This document shows, one piece after another, positions 1-8,640 of a stretch of DNA of 64,000 nt. The position numbers and the translations under genes were made by a program. Under the pieces are notes generated by a model. The model saw only the letters and a list, made by a program, of their open reading frames with translations, was not told where the DNA came from and ran no database searches. The stretch is from contig NZ_CP048829.1 in the NCBI RefSeq assembly GCF_019355395.1, positions 1,240,001 through 1,304,000 on the forward strand, written 5' to 3'. Within the stretch, counting starts at the first letter, position 1. Each line of letters starts with the position of its first letter. This DNA is from Chordicoccus furentiruminis (GTDB lineage: Bacteria > Bacillota > Clostridia > Lachnospirales > Lachnospiraceae).

Positions 1-643
1 GGTCCGCCTTCAGTCCGGCTGACTCAAACGCGGCCGTAAATCCCTTCTTCCGGGTATCCGCAATCACCTGCGTTTCGTCCTTCCCGAAAAGGACGAGACG
101 CCGGAATCCTTTCCCGATCAGAATCTGCGTCAGCTCGCAGCAGGCGTCCAGATGGTCATTGTCCACCTGCACCAGCTCCTTGTCCGGACTGCTTCCGATC
201 ACGACGAAGGGAATCCCGGCCGCTTTCAGATACTCCGCGGGCGGATCGTCGAACATTGTCCTGGTGAGGATCACCCCGTCCACCTTGCGGTCTTCCACCA
301 TTCTCTTCAGATTGGAAATCTCACTGCCGGTGATCAGAGACATCAGAATATCATATCCCTTCTCCGACGTGACTTCCCCGATCCCCCGCAGACATTTGTG
401 GAAATACGGAAGGTCAAAGAGATCGTAATCGGTCGGACAGACCACTCCGATATTGAACGTTCTCTGCTGTGCCAGCCCCCGCGCCACGGCATTCGGCTTG
501 TAATGGATTCTGGAAATATAATCCTTCACCCGCGCCGTCGTAGCCGCACTGATGCGTCCCTTCCCGGATATCGCCCTCGAAACCGTGGTTTTCGACACAC
601 CGAGGGCCTCCGCGATATCATCGATTGTCAGATTTTCAGCCAT
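1..643 (-). CDS. LacI-family transcriptional regulator (3' end outside window)
   Basis: The protein starts at the ATG at 643 with a LacI-type helix-turn-helix (reads MAENLTIDDIAEALGVSKTT at residues 1-20), followed by a periplasmic-binding-protein-like sugar sensor domain. About 214 codons are visible and no stop is reached, so the C-terminal third is missing. The start lies 9 bp after the malG stop, so it is probably the last gene of the malEFG transcript. By family it should bind operators with a central CG dyad and be released by a maltose-type sugar. Two candidate sites lie upstream of malE at 4401-4416 and 4529-4544. The ligand is inferred from context only. Confidence 0.9.
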   Translation of the reverse strand, partial: MAENLTIDDIAEALGVSKTTVSRAISGKGRISAATTARVKDYISRIHYKPNAVARGLAQQRTFNIGVVCPTDYDLFDLPYFHKCLRGIGEVTSEKGYDILMSLITGSEISNLKRMVEDRKVDGVILTRTMFDDPPAEYLKAAGIPFVVIGSSPDKELVQVDNDHLDACCELTQILIGKGFRRLVLFGKDETQVIADTRKKGFTAAFESAGLKAD

Positions 644-651
644 CTCCGTTT

Positions 652-1530
652 TCAGCCCTTCACTGCACCTCCGGTCACGCCTTCGACATAGTATTTCTGC
701 AGGCACATAAACAGGATCACGACCGGTATCGCAACCAGTATACCACCTGCGCAGAACCTGGTGAAGTAGCCCTGATAATCATTGGTCCACACCCACCGCG
801 TCAGGGCGACGGCAACGTTATAGCTTCTGTCGTTGCCGAAGGCCACATAGGAGGCGAAGATGTAGTCGCACCAGGGCGCGAGAAAGGCGGTCAGCGCAGT
901 GTAGATGACGATCGGCTTCGACAGCGGGATGATCATCTGGTAAAAGATCTGGAACCGCGAGGCACCGTCGATCCGTGCTGCCTCGTCCAGCGCTTTCGGG
1001 ATCGTGTCGAAATAGCCCTTGCAGACATAGTACTGCATGCCGGAGCTCGCACAGTAGACAAGGATCAGCCCCGGCACGGCACCGCTCTGGGTGAGCCCGA
1101 ACTGCTTCAGCAGGAAATACATGCAGATCATCGTCAGAAAGCCCGGGAACATCCCGAGAATCAGCCAGAATCTCATCAGAAACGTGCGTCCCGCGAAGCG
1201 CATTCTGGAAAGCGCGTAGCTTACGCCCATCACGATCAGCGTCTGAAAGACCGTCGTCACCAGCGCGATGATCACGGTGTTTTGATACCAGAGCAGGAAG
1301 TTCGTCTCGCCCGAGAACAGAAAACGGTAGTTATCCAGTGAAAAACGCTTCGGGATCAGATAGCTCACCATCCCGCCGTACTCCGACGCGTAGGAGCGAA
1401 AGCTCTGCATGACGATGCCGAAGAACGGAAACAGCCAGATCACGCTGATCACGATCAGCAGCAGATAGCAGAAGAAATTGGCGGCGCTCCTCTTCCGGCT
1501 CATGGAAGCAAATGACTCATTCTTCATCAC
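652..1530 (-). CDS. malG: Maltose/maltodextrin-type ABC transporter permease, MalG-like
   Basis: This 292-aa integral membrane protein is one of the two channel-forming permeases of a sugar ABC importer. It has about six hydrophobic helices and the EAA loop that docks the ATPase (EAARIDGASRFQIFYQMIIP, about residues 188-207). It ends in the typical GAVKG tail. Its ATG overlaps the malF stop by 4 bp, indicating translational coupling. No ATPase gene is in this cluster, so the importer probably uses the MsmK-type ATPase at 34467-35573, as is common in Firmicutes. Substrate assignment to maltose/maltodextrin is by resemblance and is not certain. Confidence 0.9.
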   Translation of the reverse strand: MMKNESFASMSRKRSAANFFCYLLLIVISVIWLFPFFGIVMQSFRSYASEYGGMVSYLIPKRFSLDNYRFLFSGETNFLLWYQNTVIIALVTTVFQTLIVMGVSYALSRMRFAGRTFLMRFWLILGMFPGFLTMICMYFLLKQFGLTQSGAVPGLILVYCASSGMQYYVCKGYFDTIPKALDEAARIDGASRFQIFYQMIIPLSKPIVIYTALTAFLAPWCDYIFASYVAFGNDRSYNVAVALTRWVWTNDYQGYFTRFCAGGILVAIPVVILFMCLQKYYVEGVTGGAVKG

Positions 1531-2909
1531 TGGAATCCCTCCTCATCCTTCACTGACGGAAGCCGGTTGTACACGACAAGCGAGATCACCGCCGTCACGA
1601 TGAAAACCATAATGCCGATGACCGCCGCCATCTTGTAATTCGTGTCGTTGACTGTCATCTTATAGAGCCATGTCACCAGCAGATCGGTGTGGCCTGCATT
1701 TCCCGCAAGCTTGAGTGACAGCGGCTTCCCCTGCGTCAAAAGGAAGATGACGTTGAAGTTGTTGAGATTCCCGGTGAACTGCGTCAGCAGGAACGGGCCT
1801 GTGACGAACAGCATGTAGGGCAGCGTGATGTTGAAGAACATCTGCGCCGGCGACGCGCCGTCCATCCTGGCTGATTCGTAGAGATCCTCCGGAATATTCA
1901 TCAGAAGGCCGGTCGAGATCAGCATCATGTAGGGAATCCCGATCCATATATTGATCAGGATGATCATCACCTTCGCGAGCGTCGGGTCCTCCCAGAACGG
2001 AATCGCCTTCGAGATGATGCCCGCGCTGAGCAGAAAGCCGTTGACCAGCCCGTCCGTGGCGAACATCTTCGAGACGTAGAGAAGAGAGACGAACTGCGGC
2101 ACCGCGATCGTGACGACGAGGACAGTCCGCCAGAGCTTCTTGAGCCGGATCCCCTTCCGGTTGATCAGCATCGCCACCATCAGCCCGATGAAGTAGTCGA
2201 GGAAGGTCGCGAAAAAGGCCCAGACCAGCGTCCAGAGCAGCACACGGAAGAACGTCGGGCCGAAACCGCTGCTCCCAAAGGAAAAAAGCTGTCTGAAGTT
2301 GCTGAGTCCGACCCAGGTAAAGAGATGGGTCGGCGCCTGATGCTTCGCGTCATAATTGGTGAAGGCCACGCAGATCATGAAGATCAGCGGCAGCACTGTA
2401 AAAATGAAGATGCCAAGCACCGGAACCGCGAGCAGCGTCTTGTCAAAATGGCGGTCCAGAAGCGAGCCTAAAACCTTCCGGTTTTCCGGAAGCGCCCGTC
2501 CCTGCTTAAGAGCCGCCTCTTCCAGCATGTTTTCCCGGACATTCATCCGCCACACGAAAAGGAACGCGGCAATGACGACGATCGTCAGAATGCCGAAGAG
2601 CAGGATGAGAAAGCTGTTGTCCCCGTAAACTGTCTTTCTGTGGATCTTTGTCGTTTCCACCGTGCCCAGCGTGGTGATCCGGCTGAGATAGTGGAATCCG
2701 AAACGGAACAGATAGAGAAAAAAGAGTATCTCCAGCCCGAGATAGGCAGTTCCCTTGACAATCTGTCCTCTGAACAGCGGCCCGAGTCCCATCACCACGT
2801 AGGAGAGCCTCGTCTTCGCGTCTCCGTGCGCGAAGGTTGTTCCGATCTCCCGGAAGTCTCTCCCGATTGTCCTCACGGCCGAACGACCTGTTTTTGTTTT
2901 CGCAGCCAT
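1527..2909 (-). CDS. malF: Maltose/maltodextrin-type ABC transporter permease, MalF-like
   Basis: This 460-aa permease is longer than most sugar permeases (about 300 aa) because of an N-terminal extension with two extra membrane helices (about residues 50-70 and 100-118), as in MalF/MdxF. The core carries the EAA-type loop (ESARMDGASPAQMFFNITLP, about 342-361). It pairs with the overlapping malG product. It lies 146 bp downstream of malE across a hairpin at 3001-3033, an arrangement that usually lowers permease expression relative to the binding protein. Confidence 0.9.
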   Translation of the reverse strand: MAAKTKTGRSAVRTIGRDFREIGTTFAHGDAKTRLSYVVMGLGPLFRGQIVKGTAYLGLEILFFLYLFRFGFHYLSRITTLGTVETTKIHRKTVYGDNSFLILLFGILTIVVIAAFLFVWRMNVRENMLEEAALKQGRALPENRKVLGSLLDRHFDKTLLAVPVLGIFIFTVLPLIFMICVAFTNYDAKHQAPTHLFTWVGLSNFRQLFSFGSSGFGPTFFRVLLWTLVWAFFATFLDYFIGLMVAMLINRKGIRLKKLWRTVLVVTIAVPQFVSLLYVSKMFATDGLVNGFLLSAGIISKAIPFWEDPTLAKVMIILINIWIGIPYMMLISTGLLMNIPEDLYESARMDGASPAQMFFNITLPYMLFVTGPFLLTQFTGNLNNFNVIFLLTQGKPLSLKLAGNAGHTDLLVTWLYKMTVNDTNYKMAAVIGIMVFIVTAVISLVVYNRLPSVKDEEGFQ

Positions 2910-3000
2910 TTTATGGCTCCTTCCCTTGTTTGCACTATGTACTCAGAAACATGCAGTCCTTGTTTTTCCGGGACAGGCATTCCGCTGAATTTTTCAATCG

Positions 3001-3033
3001 AAAAGGCCGAAAGAATCCATTCTCCCGGCCTTT
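3001..3033 (-). terminator. Partial terminator between malE and malF
   Basis: On the minus strand an AAAGGCCG / CGGCCTTT hairpin with inner pairing is followed by a TTTTCGATTGAAAAATT stretch. It sits 22 nt after the malE stop and about 90 nt before the malF start. Readthrough is expected because malF has no clear promoter of its own, so it probably sets the malE:malFG ratio. Confidence 0.7.
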
Positions 3034-3055
3034 CCCAGCAAGCGTTGCTTTTTCT

Positions 3056-4357
3056 TTACGATTCCGCGTAGGACGCGCAGGTATCCTGGAACGTCTGAAG
3101 CGCCTTCATCAGATCGTCGTCAGACGTATCCGCCGTCAGATTGCCCTGGATCACATCGTCGCCGAGACCGGTCGCCAGCGTCCAGTAGTCGTTCGGGTAC
3201 TGACCCTGCGGGATATCATACTGCAGCTGATCGGCCAGCGCGGAGAGCGCCTCGTCCGCTTTCACCGCATCAGAAGCCTGAACCGCCTTGTTAGACGGGC
3301 CCCAGCCGAGATCCTTGTAGCGGGCCGCCTGAACCTCTTCTCCGGAGAGATAGGCGGTCAGCTGATCACAGACCGCCAGCTTGTCCTCGTCCTCCTGCGG
3401 CTTCTCGCCCAGCAGCTTGTATCCGCCGAACCCGGACATCTGGTACGTCTTGCCGTCCTCTCCCTTGAAGGACGGAAGCTTCGCGCAGGCGTAGTTGTCA
3501 CCCAGAAGCTCCTTCACGGTCGACGCGTCCCATGTGCCGTCGACAATCGCGCCCACGTTCGTCGCCTTGCCGGCGGAGGAACCGTTCTGGAACGCGGAGG
3601 AGCTCTTGACTTTGATCATCTCCTTCAGCGCGGTGACACCGGCGTCCGACGCGTAGTCCACCGTGCAGGACGTGAAGTTTCCGTCGTTGTCCGTCTCATA
3701 GAGGAGCTTGCAGCCCGTGCCGAAGAAGAACGCCGGCTGATACCAGCCGTTGTTGATCTCCATGTAGAAATTCTTTCCGGCCTTCTCGCAGTCCGAAAGG
3801 ATCGTGTCGAGATCAGACGGATCCGTGACGACGCTCTTGTCATAATAGAGGAAATATCCGTTGTCCGAGGTGATCGGATGGGCATAAAGCGTATCGCCCA
3901 CCGTCGCGGCCGTGATCGCTCCCTCGTCATTTTCACTCTTCACGGAATCGACGTCATCCGGGTTGACCTCCTCGAGCGCGCCGGCCGCCACCAGACGCGC
4001 GATCTGATCCTGCGCAAACGTGTAAATATCCGCTCCGGCCTCCACGTCCGTGATCATATTGCTCGCCGCGTCGCCCTCGCCTACCGGTTCCACCGTATAG
4101 GACCAGTCCGCCGCGCCGTCGGTGCTGTCGATGAAGCTCTGCACCTGCTGGGAAGTGAACTTCACCGCCGCGTCCGCGACCCAGATCTTGATCGTTCCCT
4201 TGGAGCCTGTGCCGACCGTCTCCGGGGCAACTGCCGCTTCCGCCGCGGACTCAGCCGCTGACTCCACTGTGCTGTCCGCGGACACCGCGACGCATCCCGC
4301 CGCCATAGCGGAAACAACGGCGCCGGCTGTAAGGATGGAAACCAACTTTTTCTTCAT
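3056..4357 (-). CDS. malE: Extracellular maltose/maltodextrin-type solute-binding protein
   Basis: This 433-aa lipoprotein-like binding protein has a signal peptide (MKKKLVSILTAGAVVSAMAA then GCVAV), with the likely lipidated Cys at residue 22. An Ala/Ser/Glu-rich linker follows, then the solute-binding domain opening with GTIKIWVADAAVKF, which is typical of MalE/MdxE. It delivers the sugar to MalFG. It is the first gene of the malEFG-regulator transcript, and its promoter contains LacI-type operators. The fine sugar specificity cannot be read from sequence. Confidence 0.9.
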   Translation of the reverse strand: MKKKLVSILTAGAVVSAMAAGCVAVSADSTVESAAESAAEAAVAPETVGTGSKGTIKIWVADAAVKFTSQQVQSFIDSTDGAADWSYTVEPVGEGDAASNMITDVEAGADIYTFAQDQIARLVAAGALEEVNPDDVDSVKSENDEGAITAATVGDTLYAHPITSDNGYFLYYDKSVVTDPSDLDTILSDCEKAGKNFYMEINNGWYQPAFFFGTGCKLLYETDNDGNFTSCTVDYASDAGVTALKEMIKVKSSSAFQNGSSAGKATNVGAIVDGTWDASTVKELLGDNYACAKLPSFKGEDGKTYQMSGFGGYKLLGEKPQEDEDKLAVCDQLTAYLSGEEVQAARYKDLGWGPSNKAVQASDAVKADEALSALADQLQYDIPQGQYPNDYWTLATGLGDDVIQGNLTADTSDDDLMKALQTFQDTCASYAES

Positions 4358-4400
4358 CTCTCATAACCTCCCTGATGAAAAGCTGTCGCTGCTGTGAATT

Positions 4401-4452
4401 GCGCAACCGTTTGTTCTTTTATTACAGTACAGCGAAACGTTTTCCGCGTCAA
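4401..4452 (-). promoter_or_regulatory. malE promoter with LacI/MalR-type operators
   Basis: On the minus strand a -35 TTGACG (4447-4452), a 17-bp spacer and a weak -10 TACTGT (4424-4429) precede malE. The spacer holds an AAACGTTT core (4435-4442) typical of LacI/CcpA sites. A second site, GCGCAACCGTTTGTTC (4401-4416), matches the MalR-type consensus GCGCAAACGTTTGCGC at 13 of 16 positions and lies just downstream of the expected start site. Both positions suit repression. Confidence 0.65.
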
Positions 4453-4528
4453 TCCGGCTTGTTTCATTAATTTTATCGCATGTTTTTGTGCATTATGCGC
4501 ATTTGTCGGGCGATCCGGTCAATCGATC

Positions 4529-4544
4529 GCGCAATCGGTTGCGT
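4529..4544. promoter_or_regulatory. Upstream LacI/MalR-type operator
   Basis: GCGCAATCGGTTGCGT is a near-palindrome with a central CG and matches GCGCAAACGTTTGCGC at 13 of 16 positions. It lies about 77 bp upstream of the malE -35, which would allow looping with the site at 4401-4416. The assignment rests on sequence similarity to the family consensus. Confidence 0.5.
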
Positions 4545-4573
4545 TTCCGAACGTCAAATCCGCTTAAAAGCAA

Positions 4574-4624
4574 AGCGGGCGCATGGCACGGATCCTTCCT
4601 TCGGATCCATGCCATGCGCCCGCT
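4574..4624 (-). terminator. Terminator after the amidohydrolase gene
   Basis: A very long inverted repeat has a 15-bp outer stem and a 6-bp inner stem (GGATCC) separated by one mismatch, with a 7-nt loop. On the minus strand it is followed by TTTGCTTTTAA. It is 155 nt beyond the amidohydrolase stop. A second hairpin (TCCGGTGCGG / CCGCACCGGA) lies at 4672-4698 without a U-run. Confidence 0.7.
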
Positions 4625-4779
4625 CTCCCGCCTTTCACGGCAGTCCGGTGCCTTCACACACTGTCATCCTGTCCGGTGCGGAATATCCCCGCACCGGAAG
4701 ACGCATCTCATTCTTTCTGTCACCCCGCGCCGGCTGAAGCGCATGCTTTCTGCGCCCCTGCCGCCGCAGAACAGGCCGC

Positions 4780-5685
4780 TCACCTCCTGCGGAACCGCTC
4801 CCGGATCTCCCGGTTCGCCGCGAGAATCCTTTCCTCCGGCACGCCGGCCCGGGCCAGCAGCTCATATTCGCGGAGCGTGCCGGGCCCGTGCGGCACGCCG
4901 ACCGCACCGGAGTCCGAGCCGGACGCGATCTTCGCGCCCATCCGGGAGGCACGGCCCACCGCCAGGAGCTGTTCCCGGATGGTCCGTCGGACGACCGTCT
5001 GGTCAAAGCCTTCTCTCCCCGTAAAAGCGTCGATCGCAGCCAGCGTCGGAACCCAGATCGTATCCGATCCGGCCAGCAGCTCCAGCGCCTCCTCATCGCA
5101 GAAATAGGCGTGCTCGACACTGTCCGCCCCTGCCCGGACGGCCGCCTTGACGGCCTCCGCCCCGTTGATATGAAGCATCACGGCAAAGCCCGCGTCATGC
5201 GCCAGCCCGATGACCCTGCGGATTTCCTCTTCTTCAAGCGACGGGCAGGACAACCCGCCGCAGGTACGAAAGGTAATGATACCGGAAATCATCAGCTTCG
5301 CGAAATCCGCCTGCGCCGCCTCAAGCTCCGCGAGCCGTTTCCGGAATCCCGCTTCATCCTCGTATCCGCGGCCGACGATGCCGCCGTAACGCCCGTCGCG
5401 GTGGATCGCGAAGACAGGCGTTGCGTACTCGATACCGTACTCCGCCGCCAGCGGCCGGGCCGCGTCCGACACGCCCAGCGCGTCTCCGCCGTCCCGGAAA
5501 TATGTCACGCCGGCATCCCTGAGCGCGGCCAGCTCTGACCGCACCGCGTCAAGATTCACCTTTGATCCGATGTGCACACCGGTGTTGCTGAAATGAGCCC
5601 CGCCTCCGTGCCGGCGCCAGGCGCCTCCGAAATCCTCGCCGTCCATCATCAGATGGCCGTGACACTCGTACCGTTCCCCGCTCAT
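4780..5685 (-). CDS. Metal-dependent amidohydrolase family protein
   Basis: This 301-aa protein is a TIM-barrel amidohydrolase. An N-terminal HxH motif (CHGHLMMDG, residues 9-11), a Lys in AKLMISG that could be carbamylated, histidines in MLHINGAEA and SVEHAYF, and a late Asp in ASGSDSGA match the metal-binding pattern. It is shorter than the usual 380-450 aa because it lacks most of the beta-sandwich domain. The substrate is not predictable. It follows two chrA genes on the same strand across a 67-bp tandem duplication. The start ATG has AAAGGCGG directly upstream. Confidence 0.75.
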   Translation of the reverse strand: MSGERYECHGHLMMDGEDFGGAWRRHGGGAHFSNTGVHIGSKVNLDAVRSELAALRDAGVTYFRDGGDALGVSDAARPLAAEYGIEYATPVFAIHRDGRYGGIVGRGYEDEAGFRKRLAELEAAQADFAKLMISGIITFRTCGGLSCPSLEEEEIRRVIGLAHDAGFAVMLHINGAEAVKAAVRAGADSVEHAYFCDEEALELLAGSDTIWVPTLAAIDAFTGREGFDQTVVRRTIREQLLAVGRASRMGAKIASGSDSGAVGVPHGPGTLREYELLARAGVPEERILAANREIRERFRRR

Positions 5686-5754
5686 CCGCCTTTTTCCGGT
5701 TCCTTTCTGCCCGGTGCGCCTGCACCGGCCGGTCCCGGGTTCCGCCTCCTCCCT

Positions 5755-5889
5755 GTTTTCTCACACCGGCACCGCCGCGCATCGGTCCGCGCACCCTGAT
5801 CCCGGATTCCGCTTCTTTCCTGTTTTCTCACACCGGCACCGGCCGCGCATCGGTCCGCGCACCCTGATCCCGGATTCCGCTTCTTTCCC
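5755..5889. repeat. Two-copy 67/68-bp tandem duplication
   Basis: Two nearly identical units start at 5755 and 5822, each beginning GTTTTCTCACACCGGCACCG and ending before the next GTTTTCTCA at 5890. They differ by a single inserted base and a base or two near the end. The array fills the gap between chrA (which ends at 5896, inside a third partial unit) and the amidohydrolase. It encodes no convincing ORF. Confidence 0.9.
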
Positions 5890-5895
5890 GTTTTC

Positions 5896-6492
5896 TCATA
5901 CGCCTGCGGCTGTGCCCAGCACGATGCCGAGCGCCGCGCTCACGCAGATGATCAGAATCGGATGGAGCTTCTTCCACGCGAGAACACCGGAGACCGCCAC
6001 AATCACGAGAGAAATCAGATCCTCCCGCGCCGTTTTTCCGTTCAGCGCCGCGCCTGTCCCATGCAGGGCGCCCAGCCACCGGGCCGCCAGATGGAAGACA
6101 TTGCCCGACACGGAAACCAGCGCCGCGCCGATCAGGCCGACCACCGCCGCGCGGACCGCGCCGAAGCCGTCCGCGACATACCGGTTCCGTTTCAGACCCG
6201 CATAACAGCCCGAGATCACCAGCATCACAAGAAACGCCGGCAGCACAACCCCGAATGTCGACACGGCGGCCCCGGGGATGCCCCCTGTCCGCCAGCCGAT
6301 GTACGTCGCGATGTTGACCGCGAACGGCCCCGGCGTACTCTCGCTGACACCGACAAAGTCGATGATTTCCTGTTTCGAAAGCCATCCCTCCGCCGTCACG
6401 GTCTGCTCGATCAGCGGAATCATCGCGTAGCCGCCTCCGAACGTGAAGGCGCCGATCTTGAGGAACTGAAAAAACAAAGCCAGCAATATCAT
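5896..6492 (-). CDS. chrA: Half-size chromate transporter family protein (ChrA), second of pair
   Basis: This 198-aa membrane protein has a single CHR domain, with the motif FTFGGGYAMIPLIEQTV at about residues 17-33 and about six hydrophobic segments. Short-chain CHR proteins are encoded in pairs and work together, in contrast to the about 400-aa fused ChrA. Its ATG overlaps the stop of the upstream chrA by 4 bp. Family members export chromate; some may have other anion roles, so the real substrate is open. Confidence 0.85.
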   Translation of the reverse strand: MILLALFFQFLKIGAFTFGGGYAMIPLIEQTVTAEGWLSKQEIIDFVGVSESTPGPFAVNIATYIGWRTGGIPGAAVSTFGVVLPAFLVMLVISGCYAGLKRNRYVADGFGAVRAAVVGLIGAALVSVSGNVFHLAARWLGALHGTGAALNGKTAREDLISLVIVAVSGVLAWKKLHPILIICVSAALGIVLGTAAGV

Positions 6493-7037
6493 GCCCTGAG
6501 CCTCCTCACCGCGCCCGCGGCGATGCCTGCGCCCGCCGCGGCAAGCAGAACGAGAATCGGACTCACGTCAAAAAACGCCACCGCGGTCAGCGCGGCGATC
6601 AGAAGACAGATGCCTCCCTTCGACCACTGCATTTTCCGGAGCAGCGAAATCATCGCCGAGGCGATCAGGACCAGCACCGAGGCGCGGATTCCGAGAAAGG
6701 CGTCCCTCACCAGACGGCTGTGCATCACCATCTGCAGAAGGTACCCGACCGCGAGAATGATCAGAAAAGACGGCAGCACCACTCCGAGTGTCGCTGCCGC
6801 CGCGCCGGCATACCCGCCGACCTGCCTTCCGACAAAGGTAGCCGCGTTGACCGCCACCGGTCCCGGCGTCGACTCCGCCAGAGCCACCATGTCGAGAAGA
6901 TCCTCATCCTTCATCCATTGCTTCTTCGTGACCACGTCCCGCTCGATCAGCGGGATCATCGCGTAGCCGCCTCCGAACGTGAAAAGACCGATCCGGAAAA
7001 AGGCCGCGAAGAGCTCCCTGCTTTTTACTTTCTGCAT
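6489..7037 (-). CDS. chrA: Half-size chromate transporter family protein (ChrA), first of pair
   Basis: This 182-aa CHR-domain membrane protein carries FTFGGGYAMIPLIERDV at about residues 19-35, the same signature as the following gene. The two genes are homologous halves, not fragments of one broken gene, since each has a complete N-terminal motif and its own start. It begins 19 bp after the L,D-transpeptidase stop, so the three or four genes may be one transcript. Confidence 0.85.
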   Translation of the reverse strand: MQKVKSRELFAAFFRIGLFTFGGGYAMIPLIERDVVTKKQWMKDEDLLDMVALAESTPGPVAVNAATFVGRQVGGYAGAAAATLGVVLPSFLIILAVGYLLQMVMHSRLVRDAFLGIRASVLVLIASAMISLLRKMQWSKGGICLLIAALTAVAFFDVSPILVLLAAAGAGIAAGAVRRLRA

Positions 7038-7056
7038 TCCCTCTCTCCCTGCCGTC

Positions 7057-8493
7057 TCATGTATCCGGGCGGAAAATCACGACCGGCGTACCGGTGTCGA
7101 CGTTCTGATAGAGATACTTCGCCGCGTCGTAGGAAAGGTTCACGCAGCCGTGCGAGCCGCTGTTCAGGTACGTATCCCCTCCGAAGGAATCGCGCCAGGA
7201 GGCGTCATGGAAGTAGAGCCCCGTACTGCTGAACACCACCGCGTAGCGGCAGTACGCCGTCCCGTAGGACCCTCTCATCGTGTGGTCCTTCATGCGGCTG
7301 AGCACGCTGTAGACGCCTGACGGCGTCCGCCGGGAATCGTTCGTCTCCGTCCCTGTAACGCAGTCCGTACTGAACTCGAGCTCGCCGTCACGGTAGTAGT
7401 AGACACGCTGGCTCGCGATATCCACCTCGATGTAGGTGTTCCCGATCGACGTCGGATCCGCCTCCTTCCAGCTGTAGATCAGTTCCTGCGTGCCGGATGT
7501 GCGGCTGTCGAAGGCCGCCATCACCGCGTCCACCATCGAGGCCTGATCCAGCGCGTGCCCCCATGTGGCGCCGATCGGCACGGACACATCGCCGTAATTG
7601 GTCGAATGGAAAACGGTCGTCGACCGGCCCACATCGTCCTTTCCGGCAAGATCCGCGATATAGGCCGTCACGCCGTCGCGGAGATGCGTCTCGTCCATCG
7701 TGTACCAGCCCGCGTGGTCCGGCGAGTCGCTGAGCCAGTTCCGGATCGTCGAGCCGTCCAGCACGTTTTCGGACCCGTCCGACATCGGAAACGTGATCTT
7801 CATCGTGAGGTAGGAGTTCAGATCGTTCACCGCGCTCTTCAGCTCCTCATTGTCGCTGGTGACCGACGGCCGAACGTATGCGTCCGACAGCGCGTCGGAG
7901 CCGATCTCGGTCTCGCCGCTGCTGATCGCCTGCTCCACGATGGAGAGAAGCTTGTCCTGATCGAGCGCATTGCCATCCGTCTCGGGAACGATCTCCGCCT
8001 GGCTGCTGTCGTTGATCTTCATTGTCGCGTCCGTCGGCGCGGTGACGTTTTCGGCCTGACTCTCCGGCAGCGCCGCGAGGGCCGCCGCGAGTTTGTCTGT
8101 GTCATAGCTGTACGTCACGTCCGCCGTCGTCTCCGTCGTCTTCCCGAGAAGGCCCCGGAGCCACGTATAAGGCTTCTGGACGGAAAGCAGCCGGCCGATG
8201 GAGCCGTCGCTCACATAGCGATAGCCCATCGAATCCGCGGTCAGTGTCTCCGACTTCTCATCGGAGAAATGCAGCGTCAGCTGATAGGCGCCGGCTTTCT
8301 CCGACAGGTCCCGCTCGACCTCCTCGGCGGTCTGATCGCTGATGTTGACGCCGTTGACAACGGTGCCGGGAATGAATTTGGCTGTGTACTGCTGCGCGCA
8401 GACGGCGTAGGCGCCGGCTGTTGCTCCGAGAAGGACCGTCATCAGAAACAGCATTCTTCTGCGGCGCGCCTTCCTCTTCTTACTGGATTTCAT
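7057..8493 (-). CDS. L,D-transpeptidase (YkuD domain) with peptidoglycan-binding-like domains
   Basis: This 478-aa envelope enzyme is anchored by an N-terminal helix (RRMLFLMTVLLGATAGAYAV, about residues 12-31). The middle (about 45-330) resembles the PG_binding_4 repeats that precede clostridial YkuD domains. The C-terminal YkuD domain holds the catalytic motif SGSHGCVNLSY with nucleophile Cys near residue 455. It would make 3-3 cross-links in peptidoglycan or attach proteins outside the membrane. It starts divergently from the HxlR gene. Confidence 0.9.
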   Translation of the reverse strand: MKSSKKRKARRRRMLFLMTVLLGATAGAYAVCAQQYTAKFIPGTVVNGVNISDQTAEEVERDLSEKAGAYQLTLHFSDEKSETLTADSMGYRYVSDGSIGRLLSVQKPYTWLRGLLGKTTETTADVTYSYDTDKLAAALAALPESQAENVTAPTDATMKINDSSQAEIVPETDGNALDQDKLLSIVEQAISSGETEIGSDALSDAYVRPSVTSDNEELKSAVNDLNSYLTMKITFPMSDGSENVLDGSTIRNWLSDSPDHAGWYTMDETHLRDGVTAYIADLAGKDDVGRSTTVFHSTNYGDVSVPIGATWGHALDQASMVDAVMAAFDSRTSGTQELIYSWKEADPTSIGNTYIEVDIASQRVYYYRDGELEFSTDCVTGTETNDSRRTPSGVYSVLSRMKDHTMRGSYGTAYCRYAVVFSSTGLYFHDASWRDSFGGDTYLNSGSHGCVNLSYDAAKYLYQNVDTGTPVVIFRPDT

Positions 8494-8515
8494 ATAAACC
8501 TCTGTGAAATGACAA

Positions 8516-8543
8516 TTGCAAAAATGACTGAAGTTGTTATAAT
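8516..8543 (+). promoter_or_regulatory. Sigma-A promoter for the HxlR gene
   Basis: TTGCAA (8516-8521), a 16-bp spacer and a perfect TATAAT (8538-8543) point toward the HxlR gene. The site lies in the 150-bp divergent gap shared with the L,D-transpeptidase gene. Confidence 0.75.
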
Positions 8544-8640
8544 AGTATCGTTTTCGAACTAAGCCCTATTATATGTACTTCAAGATAAATAGCAAGAGCG
8601 TTTTTTTGTGATACCTGGTATGAACAGGAATACTCATGCG

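Noticed and set aside
4672-4698. Second hairpin after the amidohydrolase gene as a terminator
   Set aside because: The 10-bp stem has no U-run on either strand, and the stronger hairpin at 4574-4624 follows; noted there only.
5896-7037. chrA split into two by a frameshift
   Set aside because: Each ORF has its own start, a complete N-terminal CHR motif and similar length; paired half-size ChrA genes with a 4-bp overlap are normal.
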